64,000 nucleotides of DNA from Paenibacillus mucilaginosus 3016 (lineage in GTDB: Bacteria > Bacillota > Bacilli > Paenibacillales > NBRC-103111), in assembly GCF_000250655.1 (NCBI RefSeq), contig NC_016935.1:5970001-6034000 (forward strand), written 5' to 3'. Made by a program: the position numbers and the translations under genes. A model generated the notes under the pieces. It did not search any database. It was not told the origin of the DNA and worked only from the letters and a program-made list of their open reading frames with translations. Numbering within the stretch: the first letter of the stretch is position 1; every line of letters begins with the position of its first letter. This document shows, one piece after another, positions 24,513 through 33,973 of the stretch.

Positions 24513-26804
24513 CTAGCTCTCGCGGCTCATCTCCCGGTAGCGGCTTGGGGTCACCCCTTCGGCCTTCTTGAAGATGCGGTTGAAGTAGCCATGCTGGTAG
24601 CCGACCTGCTCGGCGATCTCGTTGATCTTGCGCTCCGATTCGCGCAGCAGCTCCTTGGCCTTCGTGAGCCGGGTCTCCGTCACATAGTCGACGAAGGTCA
24701 TGCCTGTGACGCTCTTGAACGATCGGCTGAGCGAGAATACGTTCGTACCGCAGTGGTCGGCACAGGAATCCAGCGAAATATCATGCATGTAGCGGGTCTC
24801 GATATAGTGGATCGCTTCCTCGATCATCCGCCGGGCGGAGCTTCCGCTGCGGGACTCCATCTCCTTCAGATAAGGGCAGAGGATGCAACGTCGGAACCAC
24901 CGCTCCACCTGCTCCGGCTCCCGCAGCTCGGCCAGCAGGGCGAACCGGTTGCCGTGTCCGTACACCCGGCCCGGGTGAAGGCCGCTCTGCAGCGTCATAT
25001 GCTCCAGGGAGCCCAGCAGATTCAGCACGCCCTGCTGGTAATCGCCCTCGGTCTGCGACTGGTCTGTTAACGCTTTCAGGAACAAGGCAAGCGCGGCCTC
25101 CGCCTCCTCCGGCTGGCCCTTGCGCAGGGCCTGGAGCAGTTCCTTCTCCTCAGTGAACGGATAAGGCACCCGCTCCGCTCCCTCTGCCCCGTAGACATCC
25201 CCGGCGCGGAGAATCTGGTTCTCCTCGCCGAAGCTCCGGTAGCCGAGGAGCCCCTTGGCCTCCTCGAAGAGATCCGGCAGCCCGCGCAGATTCGGCGTGC
25301 TCCGGCCGACCGCCGCGGTGACGTTCATCCGCAGGATGCCGGTGACCGCTTCAATGATGTTCTCACAGAGCGGCAGCCACGGCTCCTCCGCGGCCTCCTC
25401 CTCCGGCAGGGAGATCAGCAGGCCGACGGTCAGGTCATGGAAGTTCAGGGCATGCGCCTGCGGGAACGACCCGCTCGCCAGCTCTTCGATCATGTTCGCC
25501 GCAGCAAAGGTGACGAGCCCCTCGTCCTCGGCGGAGAAACGCCCCTGCGCCTCGAGGCGGGTCATGCCGGTGAGCTGCAGGCAGATCACCGTGAACACGC
25601 GGCCCTCCGGCTCCCAGCCGAACGAGCGCAGGCGCTCGGCGAGCTCCTCCTGCGGGTAGGCCGACAGGTGGCCCTGGATCAGCTGCAGCAGGAAGCCTTC
25701 CTTGACCTGCGGAAGCTGCTTCTCGAGCCGGTGCTGGAGATCCGCGCTCTCCCGGTGGAGATGCACCCAGCGCTTCTCGAGCTCGGCGAATTCGTCGCCG
25801 CCCTCGGGCGCACGCTCACCGCCGAGCAGGCGCACGAGCCGCTCCATCGGCGAGTAGATGCGCCGGGAAGCGAACCAGGCGAGCAGACAGCCGAGCAGCA
25901 GGCCCGCCAGCGAGACGCCGATAATCGTCTTCGACACGATGACGACCGGGGCCGTGATCGCGTGGATCGGGGCGGCGGTGACATAGGTCCAGCTCGAGCC
26001 GAGCCGGTCAAAGGTGCCGTACGACACGGAGTAGGTGCTGTCGTTCCAGTCAAGCTTGAACGAGGTCTCTCCCTCGGTGCGCTCCAGAACCGCGGTGCGC
26101 AGCTTCTCCAGCAGCGGCGACGGCTGCGGACCCGCGTCCGACGAGGCCAGCACCGTGCCGTCCTCCGCGAGGAGGAAGGCTTCGCCCTCCTCGTACGGCG
26201 TCAGGGCCTGCAGCTGCTCGACGACGCGGGCCTCGTTCAGCCGGAAGAGCACTACGCCGAAGGGCGTTGTGGAGCCGCCCGGCACCTGATGCACGAGGGC
26301 CAGGGAAGGCGCCCTCTCCTTGTGATCCGCATCGCCGAGGCGCGTCCAGTACACCGGGGTGCCCGGCTTCAGCAGCGGCTTCCAGGCCTGCCGCTCCGCC
26401 TCCGTCACGAGCAGGTTGAAGTCCGGCGAGAAATGGGCAGGCACCTGTCCTTCGACGAACAGCTCCATGCGGTCCACGAGCGGCAGCGCCCCCTGGGTCA
26501 GCAGCAGCGTTTTGTACAGATCCCGGGTGACGGTAAAATTCCGCAGCAGGTCCGTCTGGGCGAGCGTATAATCGAGCTTCGGGTCGAAAGCCAAATGCGA
26601 AAGGGACAGCTCCAAATAGGAGAACTGCCCCTGTATGCTTTCCGCCCGCTTCGCGATCTGGTTCTTGTGCAGCTGTACCAGCTCGCTTTCGATCCGGCCG
26701 GCGGTGAACCAGTAGATGGCTCCGCCGGTGATCAGTCCGGGAATCGAGGTGATGATCAGTATGAGAATGAGGCTTTTCCGAAAGTGACGACCTTTGGGAA
26801 GCAT
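24513..26804 (-). CDS. Membrane-bound AraC-family transcriptional regulator (YesS-like)
   Basis: 763-residue one-component sensor-regulator. An N-terminal helix (SLILILIITSIPGLITGGAIYW) starts a large extracellular sensor region of Cache type. A second helix near residues 290-312 (VIIGVSLAGLLLGCLLAWF type) leads to the cytoplasm. A linker region of about 350 residues follows, then a C-terminal AraC DNA-binding domain with two helix-turn-helix units (SLDSCADHCGTNVFSLSRSF and KINEIAEQVGYQHGYFNRIF). It probably senses a pectin fragment and activates the neighbouring lpl, GH105 and lyase genes, as B. subtilis YesS is thought to do. Confidence 0.9.
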   Translation of the reverse strand: MLPKGRHFRKSLILILIITSIPGLITGGAIYWFTAGRIESELVQLHKNQIAKRAESIQGQFSYLELSLSHLAFDPKLDYTLAQTDLLRNFTVTRDLYKTLLLTQGALPLVDRMELFVEGQVPAHFSPDFNLLVTEAERQAWKPLLKPGTPVYWTRLGDADHKERAPSLALVHQVPGGSTTPFGVVLFRLNEARVVEQLQALTPYEEGEAFLLAEDGTVLASSDAGPQPSPLLEKLRTAVLERTEGETSFKLDWNDSTYSVSYGTFDRLGSSWTYVTAAPIHAITAPVVIVSKTIIGVSLAGLLLGCLLAWFASRRIYSPMERLVRLLGGERAPEGGDEFAELEKRWVHLHRESADLQHRLEKQLPQVKEGFLLQLIQGHLSAYPQEELAERLRSFGWEPEGRVFTVICLQLTGMTRLEAQGRFSAEDEGLVTFAAANMIEELASGSFPQAHALNFHDLTVGLLISLPEEEAAEEPWLPLCENIIEAVTGILRMNVTAAVGRSTPNLRGLPDLFEEAKGLLGYRSFGEENQILRAGDVYGAEGAERVPYPFTEEKELLQALRKGQPEEAEAALALFLKALTDQSQTEGDYQQGVLNLLGSLEHMTLQSGLHPGRVYGHGNRFALLAELREPEQVERWFRRCILCPYLKEMESRSGSSARRMIEEAIHYIETRYMHDISLDSCADHCGTNVFSLSRSFKSVTGMTFVDYVTETRLTKAKELLRESERKINEIAEQVGYQHGYFNRIFKKAEGVTPSRYREMSRES

Positions 26805-27111
26805 AGTCTCACCGCCTGTCGCAAAGTTGATGGCTCGGGCATCTCTTTTTGCGCTCCGTTATGCTTCGCATAAAGGTCGCTGTCAAAAAGAGATCGCCTC
26901 GCTGTAGAGGGTTCCAGATGATGTGCAGCCTGCCATGATCAGGCTGAGTCTAAGTGCAGAGTGGGATGCCGCTTCGCTGCCCCAGGAAGTTCGGAAGGAC
27001 AGCAGCATGCTTCCTCCTCCTGCTGCGCCTGTACTGCCGCCGGCAAGCTGCTACATACCTGCGCGCAGCAGCTTCCACAGTCCGGCAGCTTGATCTTCCT
27101 GCCGGTGCATC
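26805..27111. other. 307-bp interval between GH105 fusion gene and regulator
   Basis: Apart from the nested inverted repeat at 26841-26894, no gene or good promoter pair is seen. The part from 26960 to 27100 is rich in short GCAGC/GCTGC motifs that can form several weak hairpins. Confidence 0.5.
26841..26894. other. Nested inverted repeat in the leader of the AraC-type regulator
   Basis: ATCTCTTTTTG (26841-26851) is a perfect 11-bp inverted repeat of CAAAAAGAGAT (26884-26894). Inside it TTATGC (26859-26864) pairs with GCATAA (26868-26873). It lies about 40 bases before the regulator's ATG. It may be a terminator for the upstream GH105 gene or a regulatory leader fold. Confidence 0.65.
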
Positions 27112-29322
27112 CTACGCCTGTGCAGTTACCTCGGCTTGCGAGCCGCTGCGCAGATGCTCCTCCAGCCGGCGCGTCTCGATGCCGGCGAGCATGACGATCC
27201 CGATACCATGTGTATCATTGAGCAGCGGCAGCAGCTCATCCTTGTAATACGAGGACGAGAACGAGTAACCGGAGCCGCGGCAGACGCCGTACACGTTCCC
27301 CCTGGCGTCGACTGCATAGCGGCTGAGCCCTTCCCAGCCGCGGAAGACCGATTCCGTATACGGCTCCGGCTCATTCAGCCAGCCGAAGCGGACGCCGCGG
27401 GCGAACGCATAGACGAACATCGACGTGCAGGAGGATTCCTCGTACGACTGCGAGTTCGTCAGCACCTGATGCCACAGTCCGCGCTCCCCCTGAAGCCTCA
27501 GGTAGCCGGCGCTCAGCTCCCGGAAGAATTCGAGCAGGCCGGCGCGCTGCGGGTGGTTCTCCGGCAGGACCGCGAGCAGCTCGGTCAGCGAGAAGAGCAC
27601 CCAGCCGTTCCCGCGGCCCCAGGGAATGCCGTTCGGCTTGTCGAATTTGAAGTCATACACATGGGACATGATCTGCAGGTCCGGCATGTACATGTACTTC
27701 TTGTAGAGCAGGAACTGGCGCGCCGCATCGTCGAGGTACCGGGTATCCTCTGTCAGCCCCGCATAGCGGCACAGGAAAGGCACGCTCATGTACAGATCGT
27801 CGCACCACATCGTGTCCTGCATAAAATCCGTGCTGCCGTGCACCCGGAACAGGGCGCCGTCCGGCCTGCGGTCCTGTACCTCTGAGATGTAATGCGCGAT
27901 CCGGTCCGCCGCCGCCCGGCCTCCGGGCAAGTCCCGGCGGGTCATGGCAAGCAGCATCGTGGCGCCGAAGGAGCCGCAGTCATCGAGAGAGTCGATGGAA
28001 ATGAGCTGGTGGTTGATGCCCGGCGCGCCGAACTGCGTTTTGTCCCACAGCGCGTAGTCATGCAGAGCCGCGCACTGGCCGATGTGGTCCAGCACGTACT
28101 GCTCGATGTCGCCGCGGCCGAGCTCGACACCCGTCTGCAGCAGTCCATAGAGCGTTACGCCGAGCGGATAGTTCCAGCGCCCGAACAGCGGCGTCTCCAG
28201 GTAGATGCGGACATGGGTGTCCGGCAGGTCGGCCCGCCAGAAGATGCCGTCTCCGCCATCGTCGAACGGCCGCTGGAGCTGCCCGATCTCCTCCGCCTGC
28301 GGCGTCTGACCGGGTGGAAACGGACCGAGATACAGCCACGCCTCGCGCCAGCCCTTCAATCCGCTGCGGCGGCTGGCAGAACCGCTCCCGAGCTTCCGCC
28401 GGCGGATCGAGCTCGAAGCCCCATTCGCTCCCCCGCAGGTCGAGCGGACGAGCAGATCATGCTCACCGTAAGGCAGCCGCAGCGTGAGCGCGAACGTGCC
28501 GGACGATGCCGCCGAATACACCTCGATGCCGCCGGCGTACAGCGTCAGACCGCCTTCGTGCGTCCCGCTCAGACGGATCTCCTGCGCGGCTCCCCGCCGG
28601 CTGCCAATCCGTGTCCACGCCCAGGCCTGGCTCCCCGCCTGCTCGCCGAAGAGGCGCCCGAACACGCCTGCGGTCCGCTCGCTCTCCGTCCAGGCCTGCT
28701 GCGGCTGCCAGACGATCTCTCCGGCTTCCGCAGCCGGGATATCCCACGCCTCCGATCCCGGGAGCGCTTTCAAGTCTTCGCCGAATGGACAGCTGTATAC
28801 CCAGCCCTCCTGGCCTGCCCGGTCTTCCAGCGGCACGAGGAAGTGCAGCGGCGCCCCCTTGATCGAACCGGTGCCGAACTTCCCACCGCAGCCGGTCGCC
28901 GTCTTCGTGAACCGCAGCACGATGTGATTCCAGCCGGGAACGACCTTGGCCCGGAACCAGCAGCGGCGGTCCGGAAAGACGTCGTCATTCAGGTTGGAAG
29001 CAAAAGCCTGCACGCCGTTCACATACACGCGCGCCGGCGAGAAGCACGAGAGACTGAGCGGGATCTCCATCTCCTTCTCGCTCCACAGCTTGGACCAGCA
29101 GTACACGAACTGCCCTTCGCGGAGGTCCTCGAGCTTCTTGTCCAGGTCCATCACATAACGGTAGTCTTCCTCCCGCACGAAAGCTTCCCTGCTGAACAGC
29201 CGGTAGACCGGCCCCACCTTGCCGTGCTCCCCCATGTAGCGGCCCGCGATGGCCTTCAATACTTCTTCCACGTCTGAACCTACCTTGGCATACGCCGATT
29301 GCTCTTCCGGAAAATAACGCAT
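27112..29322 (-). CDS. GH105-family hydrolase with a large N-terminal beta-rich region
   Basis: 736 residues, about twice the size of an ordinary GH105 enzyme. Residues 1 to about 345 are beta-rich with no recognised catalytic motif (PARVYVNGVQAFASNLNDD, WNHIVLRFTKTATGCGG, RLPYGEHDLLVRS). They resemble the carbohydrate-binding or jelly-roll front ends of some glycosidases. From about residue 370 an alpha-barrel GH105 domain follows, with TMWCDDLYMSVPFL carrying the probable catalytic aspartate and NGIPWGRGNGWVLFSLTELL. There is no signal peptide. Likely role: removal of the unsaturated galacturonyl residue from lyase products, perhaps on a longer or branched substrate. Confidence 0.83.
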   Translation of the reverse strand: MRYFPEEQSAYAKVGSDVEEVLKAIAGRYMGEHGKVGPVYRLFSREAFVREEDYRYVMDLDKKLEDLREGQFVYCWSKLWSEKEMEIPLSLSCFSPARVYVNGVQAFASNLNDDVFPDRRCWFRAKVVPGWNHIVLRFTKTATGCGGKFGTGSIKGAPLHFLVPLEDRAGQEGWVYSCPFGEDLKALPGSEAWDIPAAEAGEIVWQPQQAWTESERTAGVFGRLFGEQAGSQAWAWTRIGSRRGAAQEIRLSGTHEGGLTLYAGGIEVYSAASSGTFALTLRLPYGEHDLLVRSTCGGANGASSSIRRRKLGSGSASRRSGLKGWREAWLYLGPFPPGQTPQAEEIGQLQRPFDDGGDGIFWRADLPDTHVRIYLETPLFGRWNYPLGVTLYGLLQTGVELGRGDIEQYVLDHIGQCAALHDYALWDKTQFGAPGINHQLISIDSLDDCGSFGATMLLAMTRRDLPGGRAAADRIAHYISEVQDRRPDGALFRVHGSTDFMQDTMWCDDLYMSVPFLCRYAGLTEDTRYLDDAARQFLLYKKYMYMPDLQIMSHVYDFKFDKPNGIPWGRGNGWVLFSLTELLAVLPENHPQRAGLLEFFRELSAGYLRLQGERGLWHQVLTNSQSYEESSCTSMFVYAFARGVRFGWLNEPEPYTESVFRGWEGLSRYAVDARGNVYGVCRGSGYSFSSSYYKDELLPLLNDTHGIGIVMLAGIETRRLEEHLRSGSQAEVTAQA

Positions 29323-29350
29323 GACCGGACATCCTCCTCCTTAGATCAAC

Positions 29351-29377
29351 ACGCAGTCCTCCCCCGGAGGACTGCGT
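29351..29377 (-). other. Perfect 12-bp hairpin directly before the ribosome binding site of the GH105 fusion
   Basis: ACGCAGTCCTCC (29351-29362) pairs with GGAGGACTGCGT (29366-29377) around a three-base loop. On the minus strand it ends only seven bases before AAGGAGGAGG. There is no T-run, so a role in translation control, mRNA stability or protein binding is more likely than termination. The right arm itself contains GGAGGA, which can imitate a ribosome binding site. Confidence 0.6.
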
Positions 29378-29521
29378 ACCGTTTGTTTGGACTTATTCGT
29401 CTAAGTTATGCCGCGTTTTCCCTTCTGCCTTCCCCTGCGGTATGCGCCTCTGGAGCTGTCCCTCTCCTTGCAAGCTGCGGAACAGTCTGTACCGGCCGCG
29501 GCGGACTAGGATAAACGGCTT

Positions 29522-29542
29522 CACCGTCCCATAGGGACGGTG
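29522..29542. other. Perfect 9-bp hairpin downstream of the acetylesterase gene
   Basis: CACCGTCCC (29522-29530) pairs with GGGACGGTG (29534-29542) around ATA. It lies about 70 bases after the acetylesterase stop codon with no T-run on either side. It may protect the 3' end of the upstream transcript. Confidence 0.5.
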
Positions 29543-29609
29543 CGCGTTTCGTAGACATAGCAGATGACCGAAGCGAGCCGGCTTTTCGAGAGAATGGGCC
29601 CCGCCCTCC

Positions 29610-30713
29610 CTATTTCAGATACACCATCAGCGGCATCAGCTGGAGCTCCTTCAGCCCCTCCGCCACCAGGCCCGCAATCTTCGCCGCGCCGCGCTCGTGG
29701 AAGTGCGTGTTGTCCTCCGCCCCGTCCGGCAGCGAGGCATATTCGCCCGGTGCCGCCCAGAGGAAGACCGACTTCGTCGCTTCCGGGCCGAGCTCTTCGA
29801 ACAGCCGGCGGCTCTTCTCGGCGAGATCAATCAGCGGAACCCCTTCCGCTTCCGCCAGCTCCCTGACGGCCGTCAAGTATTCCTTGTGCGTGTCGATCAA
29901 AGTCCCGTCTTCGGCAAAATAGCGGCGGTGCACCGAAGTGACGAGAACCGGATGCGCCTCCCGCTCTCTTGCCGCGTCGATGTAGACCTTCAGCCATTCC
30001 TTATACGTTGTCGCCGGGTCCGTATGCCGCTCGGCATCCGTCTTCTGGTCGTTGTGGCCGAATTGGATCAGCAGGTAATCGTGGGGCTTCATCGCTTCGA
30101 GAACCGGTGCAAAGCGCCCTTCGTCATGGAAGCTCTTCGAGCTGCGGCCCGACTTGGCATAGTTGGCGACCGCCACCCCCGGTTTGAAATACGCGGGAAG
30201 CATCATCCCCCACCCGGCGTAAGGGAAGTTGTCCTCCGCTTCGTCCGTAACCGTCGAGTCCCCGACAAGGAACACCGTCGTCGTACTTGGGGACGGTGTG
30301 ATCACGAGGGCGTTGATTCTCGGCGCGGAGCCGGAGAATGTCAGCCGCAGCCGGCCGTCCGGCACATGCACGGCGAAATTGCGCCTCGTGAACTGGCCCT
30401 CTTCGGTGCGGACCTTGTGCAGCACGGGCCGGTTGCAGGCCTTCACGGTCGTCTCCGTCGGGGCGATCGCATCGCCGATCGTCAGGGCGACGTCATAGAT
30501 GCCGTTCGGCACATCGGCGACGAACGTTGCTCCGAGCGGGATGCAGAAGCCTCCCCGCAGGGCATCCGGCTCCCCCCGCTCCCGGGAGGCGACCCGGGAG
30601 AGATCCGTAAAGCCGTACCCCAGCTCCTCACGGTAGAGGCTCTCGTGGGTAATCTTCGTGTACCCCGGCTCGGGAACACCCGAGCCGAAGTCGAACTGAT
30701 ACAGCGCAGGCAT
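29610..30713 (-). CDS. Rhamnogalacturonan acetylesterase (SGNH hydrolase, CE12, YesY/RhgT-like)
   Basis: 367-residue esterase that removes acetyl groups from rhamnogalacturonan. The first 145 or so residues are a beta-sandwich (YQFDFGSGVPEPGYTKI). The SGNH domain then shows block I VFLVGDSTVTD with the nucleophile serine, a block II glycine in NYAKSGRSSKSF, block III QFGHNDQK and block V DNTHFHERGA with the catalytic Asp and His. No signal peptide, so it acts on imported oligosaccharides or is exported by another route. It lies 40 bases after the GH105 gene in the yesPQR-type operon. Confidence 0.9.
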   Translation of the reverse strand: MPALYQFDFGSGVPEPGYTKITHESLYREELGYGFTDLSRVASRERGEPDALRGGFCIPLGATFVADVPNGIYDVALTIGDAIAPTETTVKACNRPVLHKVRTEEGQFTRRNFAVHVPDGRLRLTFSGSAPRINALVITPSPSTTTVFLVGDSTVTDEAEDNFPYAGWGMMLPAYFKPGVAVANYAKSGRSSKSFHDEGRFAPVLEAMKPHDYLLIQFGHNDQKTDAERHTDPATTYKEWLKVYIDAAREREAHPVLVTSVHRRYFAEDGTLIDTHKEYLTAVRELAEAEGVPLIDLAEKSRRLFEELGPEATKSVFLWAAPGEYASLPDGAEDNTHFHERGAAKIAGLVAEGLKELQLMPLMVYLK

Positions 30714-30753
30714 TCGGCATTCTCCTCCTTCAGGTATGGCCGTGAAGCCGGTT

Positions 30754-31779
30754 CTACCAGTCCTGACGGGCCAGCAGCGAAGCGAGGAACGTCAGTGCGA
30801 GACCCTGGCCCCAGCCCTGCAGGCGCTTGTAAGGCACTTCGCGGTAGCCCTGCGCATCGTTCATGACGGCCGTGCCGGCCGACACGCCGTATACGCTGCC
30901 GTCTTCGCCGATGCGGCCGAGAATGCCGTCGATCGACTTGTTCACGTATTTGTTGTACAGGCGTCCCTTCGACAGCAGCGCTGCCGCGATGCCGGCCGAA
31001 CCGGAGGTCTCGGTGTAGGATTCCGGATCGGTCAGCACCGTATGCCAGAGGCCGTCTTCCGCCTGCAGCCGTACGAGAGCGCTGAGCTGGTCGCGGAGCG
31101 AGCCTTCGATGATCATGAAGGACGGGTGCTGCACCGGAATGATCTCGAGCGCCCGGGCCATCGTGATCGCCGCCCAGGAGTTGCCGCGTGCCCAGTAGAT
31201 GCCGGACATATGGCTCTGCTGGATGTGGTCCCACCCGTGGTAGTACAGGTTCGTCTTCGGGTCCTGCAGGAAGTTCTCGTGGCCGTGGTACTGCTTGATG
31301 CCGTCCTCGAGGTAATCCTGGCGTCCGAGCAGTCCCCCGATGCGGACCAGGAAGTAGCCGGCCATGAACATCGTGTCAACCCAGGCCTGCTGCGGGAAGT
31401 TGTAGGTCTCGGAGTTGACCGTGTGCTGGAAGATTCCGTCGGCGAAGCGCACCGCTTCGTGGGTCAGGTATTCCGCCATCTCGGTCGCCACCTGGAGGTA
31501 GCGCTCTTCCCCGGTGTATTTGTAGAGGGACAGCAGGGAATGTCCGATGGATACGGCGTTGACCGAGAGCTTCGGCAGGCCGTCGTCGAGCTGCTCGTCG
31601 ACCCACGTTTTGAGCAGCTCCATGTATTTTTTCTCCCCAGTGGCTTCATAGGCTTCGGTCACACCGTAGAAGGCTACGCCGCCCGGCCAATCCCAGTTGA
31701 AATCCATCTGGAACGTGCGTTCAACGACAGCATCGATGACCTTTCGGATGTGGGCTTCTTCGAACTTGAGTGGGGGCAT
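30754..31779 (-). CDS. yesR: Unsaturated rhamnogalacturonyl hydrolase, GH105 (YesR/YteR-like)
   Basis: 341-residue cytoplasmic enzyme that hydrates and releases the 4,5-unsaturated galacturonyl unit left by rhamnogalacturonan lyases. The catalytic aspartate is in FPQQAWVDTMFMAGYFL. Other family blocks are FNWDWPGGVAFYGV, GIYWARGNSWAAITMA and RLQGWGQGLALTFLASLL. The ATG at 31779 follows AAAGGAG; an upstream frame extension lacks similarity. Together with the two lyases and the esterase it completes a rhamnogalacturonan I degradation route. Confidence 0.93.
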   Translation of the reverse strand: MPPLKFEEAHIRKVIDAVVERTFQMDFNWDWPGGVAFYGVTEAYEATGEKKYMELLKTWVDEQLDDGLPKLSVNAVSIGHSLLSLYKYTGEERYLQVATEMAEYLTHEAVRFADGIFQHTVNSETYNFPQQAWVDTMFMAGYFLVRIGGLLGRQDYLEDGIKQYHGHENFLQDPKTNLYYHGWDHIQQSHMSGIYWARGNSWAAITMARALEIIPVQHPSFMIIEGSLRDQLSALVRLQAEDGLWHTVLTDPESYTETSGSAGIAAALLSKGRLYNKYVNKSIDGILGRIGEDGSVYGVSAGTAVMNDAQGYREVPYKRLQGWGQGLALTFLASLLARQDW

Positions 31780-31871
31780 TTCGTCTCTCTCTCCTTTGAC
31801 TATCTCTGTACACATCGTATATTCAACTACTCTCTGATTCACTTATCGGGCACTGCCGCGGGCCGCACGGC

Positions 31872-32768
31872 TTACTTCAGACCGCTGGTGGAGATCCCTT
31901 CCACAATGTACTTCTGGAAGACGAAGAACACGATGACGATCGGCAGCAGCGACAGCGTCGCCATGGCGAACATCCCGCCCCAGTTGTTGATCGATTCGGC
32001 ATCAAGGAACAGCTTGAGCGCCAGCGATACCGGGTAGAGCTCCGGACGGTTCAGGTACAGCAGCGGGTTGATGAAGTCGTCCCATCTCCAGTAGAAGGAG
32101 AAGATGGTCGAGGTCACGAGAGCCGGTACGATCAGAGGCACCACGACTTTGAAAAAGATGCCGTACTTGCTGCAGCCGTCCATCTTCGCCGCCTCGTCGA
32201 GCTCCGGCGGAATCGTGCGGATGAACTGCATGATGAGGAAGATGAAGAACGGCGTCGCGAAGAAGTTCGGTACGATCAGCGGCTTGAACGAAGACAGCCA
32301 GCCGAGCTTGGCGAACATGACATACTGCGGGATGACCGTGACGTCATGCGGGAGCATCATCGTCATCATGACGCAGGCGAACCAGAAGTTCTTGAACTTG
32401 AAGTTAATCCGGGCGAACCCGTAGGCCACAAGCGCCGACGAAGCGACCGCGCCGATCGTCGAGAAAATGACGATAATGAACGAGTTTTTGAAAAAGGTGC
32501 CGAACGTCGTGCCGGCAAAGCCTTTCCAGCCGCTGGCATAGTTCGAGAAGTCGAGCGTACTTGGAATCAGGCTGTAGGCGTTCGCAAAGATCTCATCGTT
32601 GGGCTTCAGCGACGAGCTCGCCAGCCACAGGATCGGATAGATCATCGCCAGGGCCAGGCCCCCGACGATCAGATGGTATAGAAACGGCTTCAATCGTTTG
32701 AAGCTCAGGGCTTGGGAGCTGCTCTTGGGTTTTGCCATCGGCTTGGCGCCGTTCATGCTCATGGCCAT
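31872..32768 (-). CDS. yesQ: Carbohydrate ABC transporter permease (YesQ-like)
   Basis: 298-residue permease with six helices. The first helix is [22 protein letters not shown], followed by the MalG-type loop and an EAA loop [22 protein letters not shown]. The ATG begins one base after the yesP stop, so the two are translated together. It forms the membrane channel with YesP. The ATPase is not encoded nearby. Confidence 0.93.
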   Translation of the reverse strand: MAMSMNGAKPMAKPKSSSQALSFKRLKPFLYHLIVGGLALAMIYPILWLASSSLKPNDEIFANAYSLIPSTLDFSNYASGWKGFAGTTFGTFFKNSFIIVIFSTIGAVASSALVAYGFARINFKFKNFWFACVMMTMMLPHDVTVIPQYVMFAKLGWLSSFKPLIVPNFFATPFFIFLIMQFIRTIPPELDEAAKMDGCSKYGIFFKVVVPLIVPALVTSTIFSFYWRWDDFINPLLYLNRPELYPVSLALKLFLDAESINNWGGMFAMATLSLLPIVIVFFVFQKYIVEGISTSGLK

Positions 32769-32769
32769 G

Positions 32770-33678
32770 TTATTTGTCCCCTTTCGCTTCGTAGTGGACC
32801 CAGTACTTCGAGGTCTGGAAAATCAGCAGCGTAATCAGGCCGACGATGATCAGCATGACCCACGCCATGGCCGAAGCATAGCCCATCTCGAAGAATTGGA
32901 ACGCCCGGCGGTACAGGTAGAGCGAGTACAGCAGCGTGTTGTCCAGCGGACCGCCCTCGCCGCGGGAGATGATGTAGGCCGGCGTGAACGTCATGAAGGC
33001 GGCGATCGTCTGCATGATCAGGTTGAACAGGATGATCGGCGAGAGCAGCGGAAGCGTGATCTTAAAGAACCGGTGAATCGCGTTTGCTCCGTCCACGCTG
33101 GCCGCTTCATACATGGAAGCCGGAATGTTCTTGAGGCCGGCCAGGAAGATCAGCATCGAAGAGCCGAACTGCCAGACCGACAGGGCGATCAGGGTCCACA
33201 GCGCGCTGTCCGGCGAACCGATCCAGGAGGTATTGCTCTCGATGCCGATGAGGCCGAGCGCCGAGTTGAAGAGGCCCTTGTCACCGAAGATCTGCGTCCA
33301 CATGATCGAGACAGCCACGCTGCCGCCGATGAGCGACGGAAGGTAGTAGGCGGAGCGGTACGCCCCGATCCCCCTGGCGACTGTGTTCAGCATCATCGCC
33401 ACCGCAAGCGCGAAGGCCAGACGCAGCGGCACGGAAGCGAATACATAAGTCATCGTGACCTGAAGCGACTTGATCAGCTTGTCGTCATTGGTGAACATGT
33501 TCTCATAGTTCTGCAGCCCGACCCAGCGGGGCGCTTCCAGCAGGTTGTACTCCGTGAACGAATAGTAGAGCGACGAGACGATGGGGAACATCGTGAAGAT
33601 CAGGAACCCCAGGATGAACGGCGCGGTGAACACATATCCGATCACATTTTCGTTTTCACGTAAAGAAACGGCTTTCAT
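32770..33678 (-). CDS. yesP: Carbohydrate ABC transporter permease (YesP-like)
   Basis: 302-residue permease of the MalF type. The N-terminus [22 protein letters not shown], the NYEDM-like NYENMF loop and the EAA loop [21 protein letters not shown] are all present. The start is the ATG at 33678, with a modest AGGGG site; a longer frame upstream lacks helices. It begins the yesPQR operon. Its binding-protein partner yesO lies 2.9 kb upstream instead of next to it. Confidence 0.92.
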   Translation of the reverse strand: MKAVSLRENENVIGYVFTAPFILGFLIFTMFPIVSSLYYSFTEYNLLEAPRWVGLQNYENMFTNDDKLIKSLQVTMTYVFASVPLRLAFALAVAMMLNTVARGIGAYRSAYYLPSLIGGSVAVSIMWTQIFGDKGLFNSALGLIGIESNTSWIGSPDSALWTLIALSVWQFGSSMLIFLAGLKNIPASMYEAASVDGANAIHRFFKITLPLLSPIILFNLIMQTIAAFMTFTPAYIISRGEGGPLDNTLLYSLYLYRRAFQFFEMGYASAMAWVMLIIVGLITLLIFQTSKYWVHYEAKGDK

Positions 33679-33888
33679 GATCTCAACCCCTAGCATAAGG
33701 TGTGGGTGTGCAGCGAACGGATGCTGCCTTACTGCCAAACAACAGAAAATCTTCCTTGCGAGCGCTCATTGTCGTCCTCTGTCGTTTCTGTAAACGCGCA
33801 TCGCCCGGGTGGGGCGATGCCGTTTATCTTATGTCTTTATGATAAAAGAATCGGGACACGTTCAGAAGGCAAAAAACCGCTCTCTTTG

Positions 33889-33910
33889 TTTAAAAACCCG
33901 ACATTCGGGT
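33889..33910 (-). terminator. Minus-strand terminator-like hairpin near the SIMPL gene
   Basis: ACCCGA and TCGGGT form a 6-bp stem with a three-base loop, followed by TTTTTA on the minus strand. No minus-strand gene is seen immediately upstream, so it may stop transcription entering yesP from the repeat region. Confidence 0.55.
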
Positions 33911-33973
33911 GAAGGCGTCATGCCGGCCCTCCGCTGCCAATAGAGTAGTAGTACCCCACTCCATCAGAAAGCG

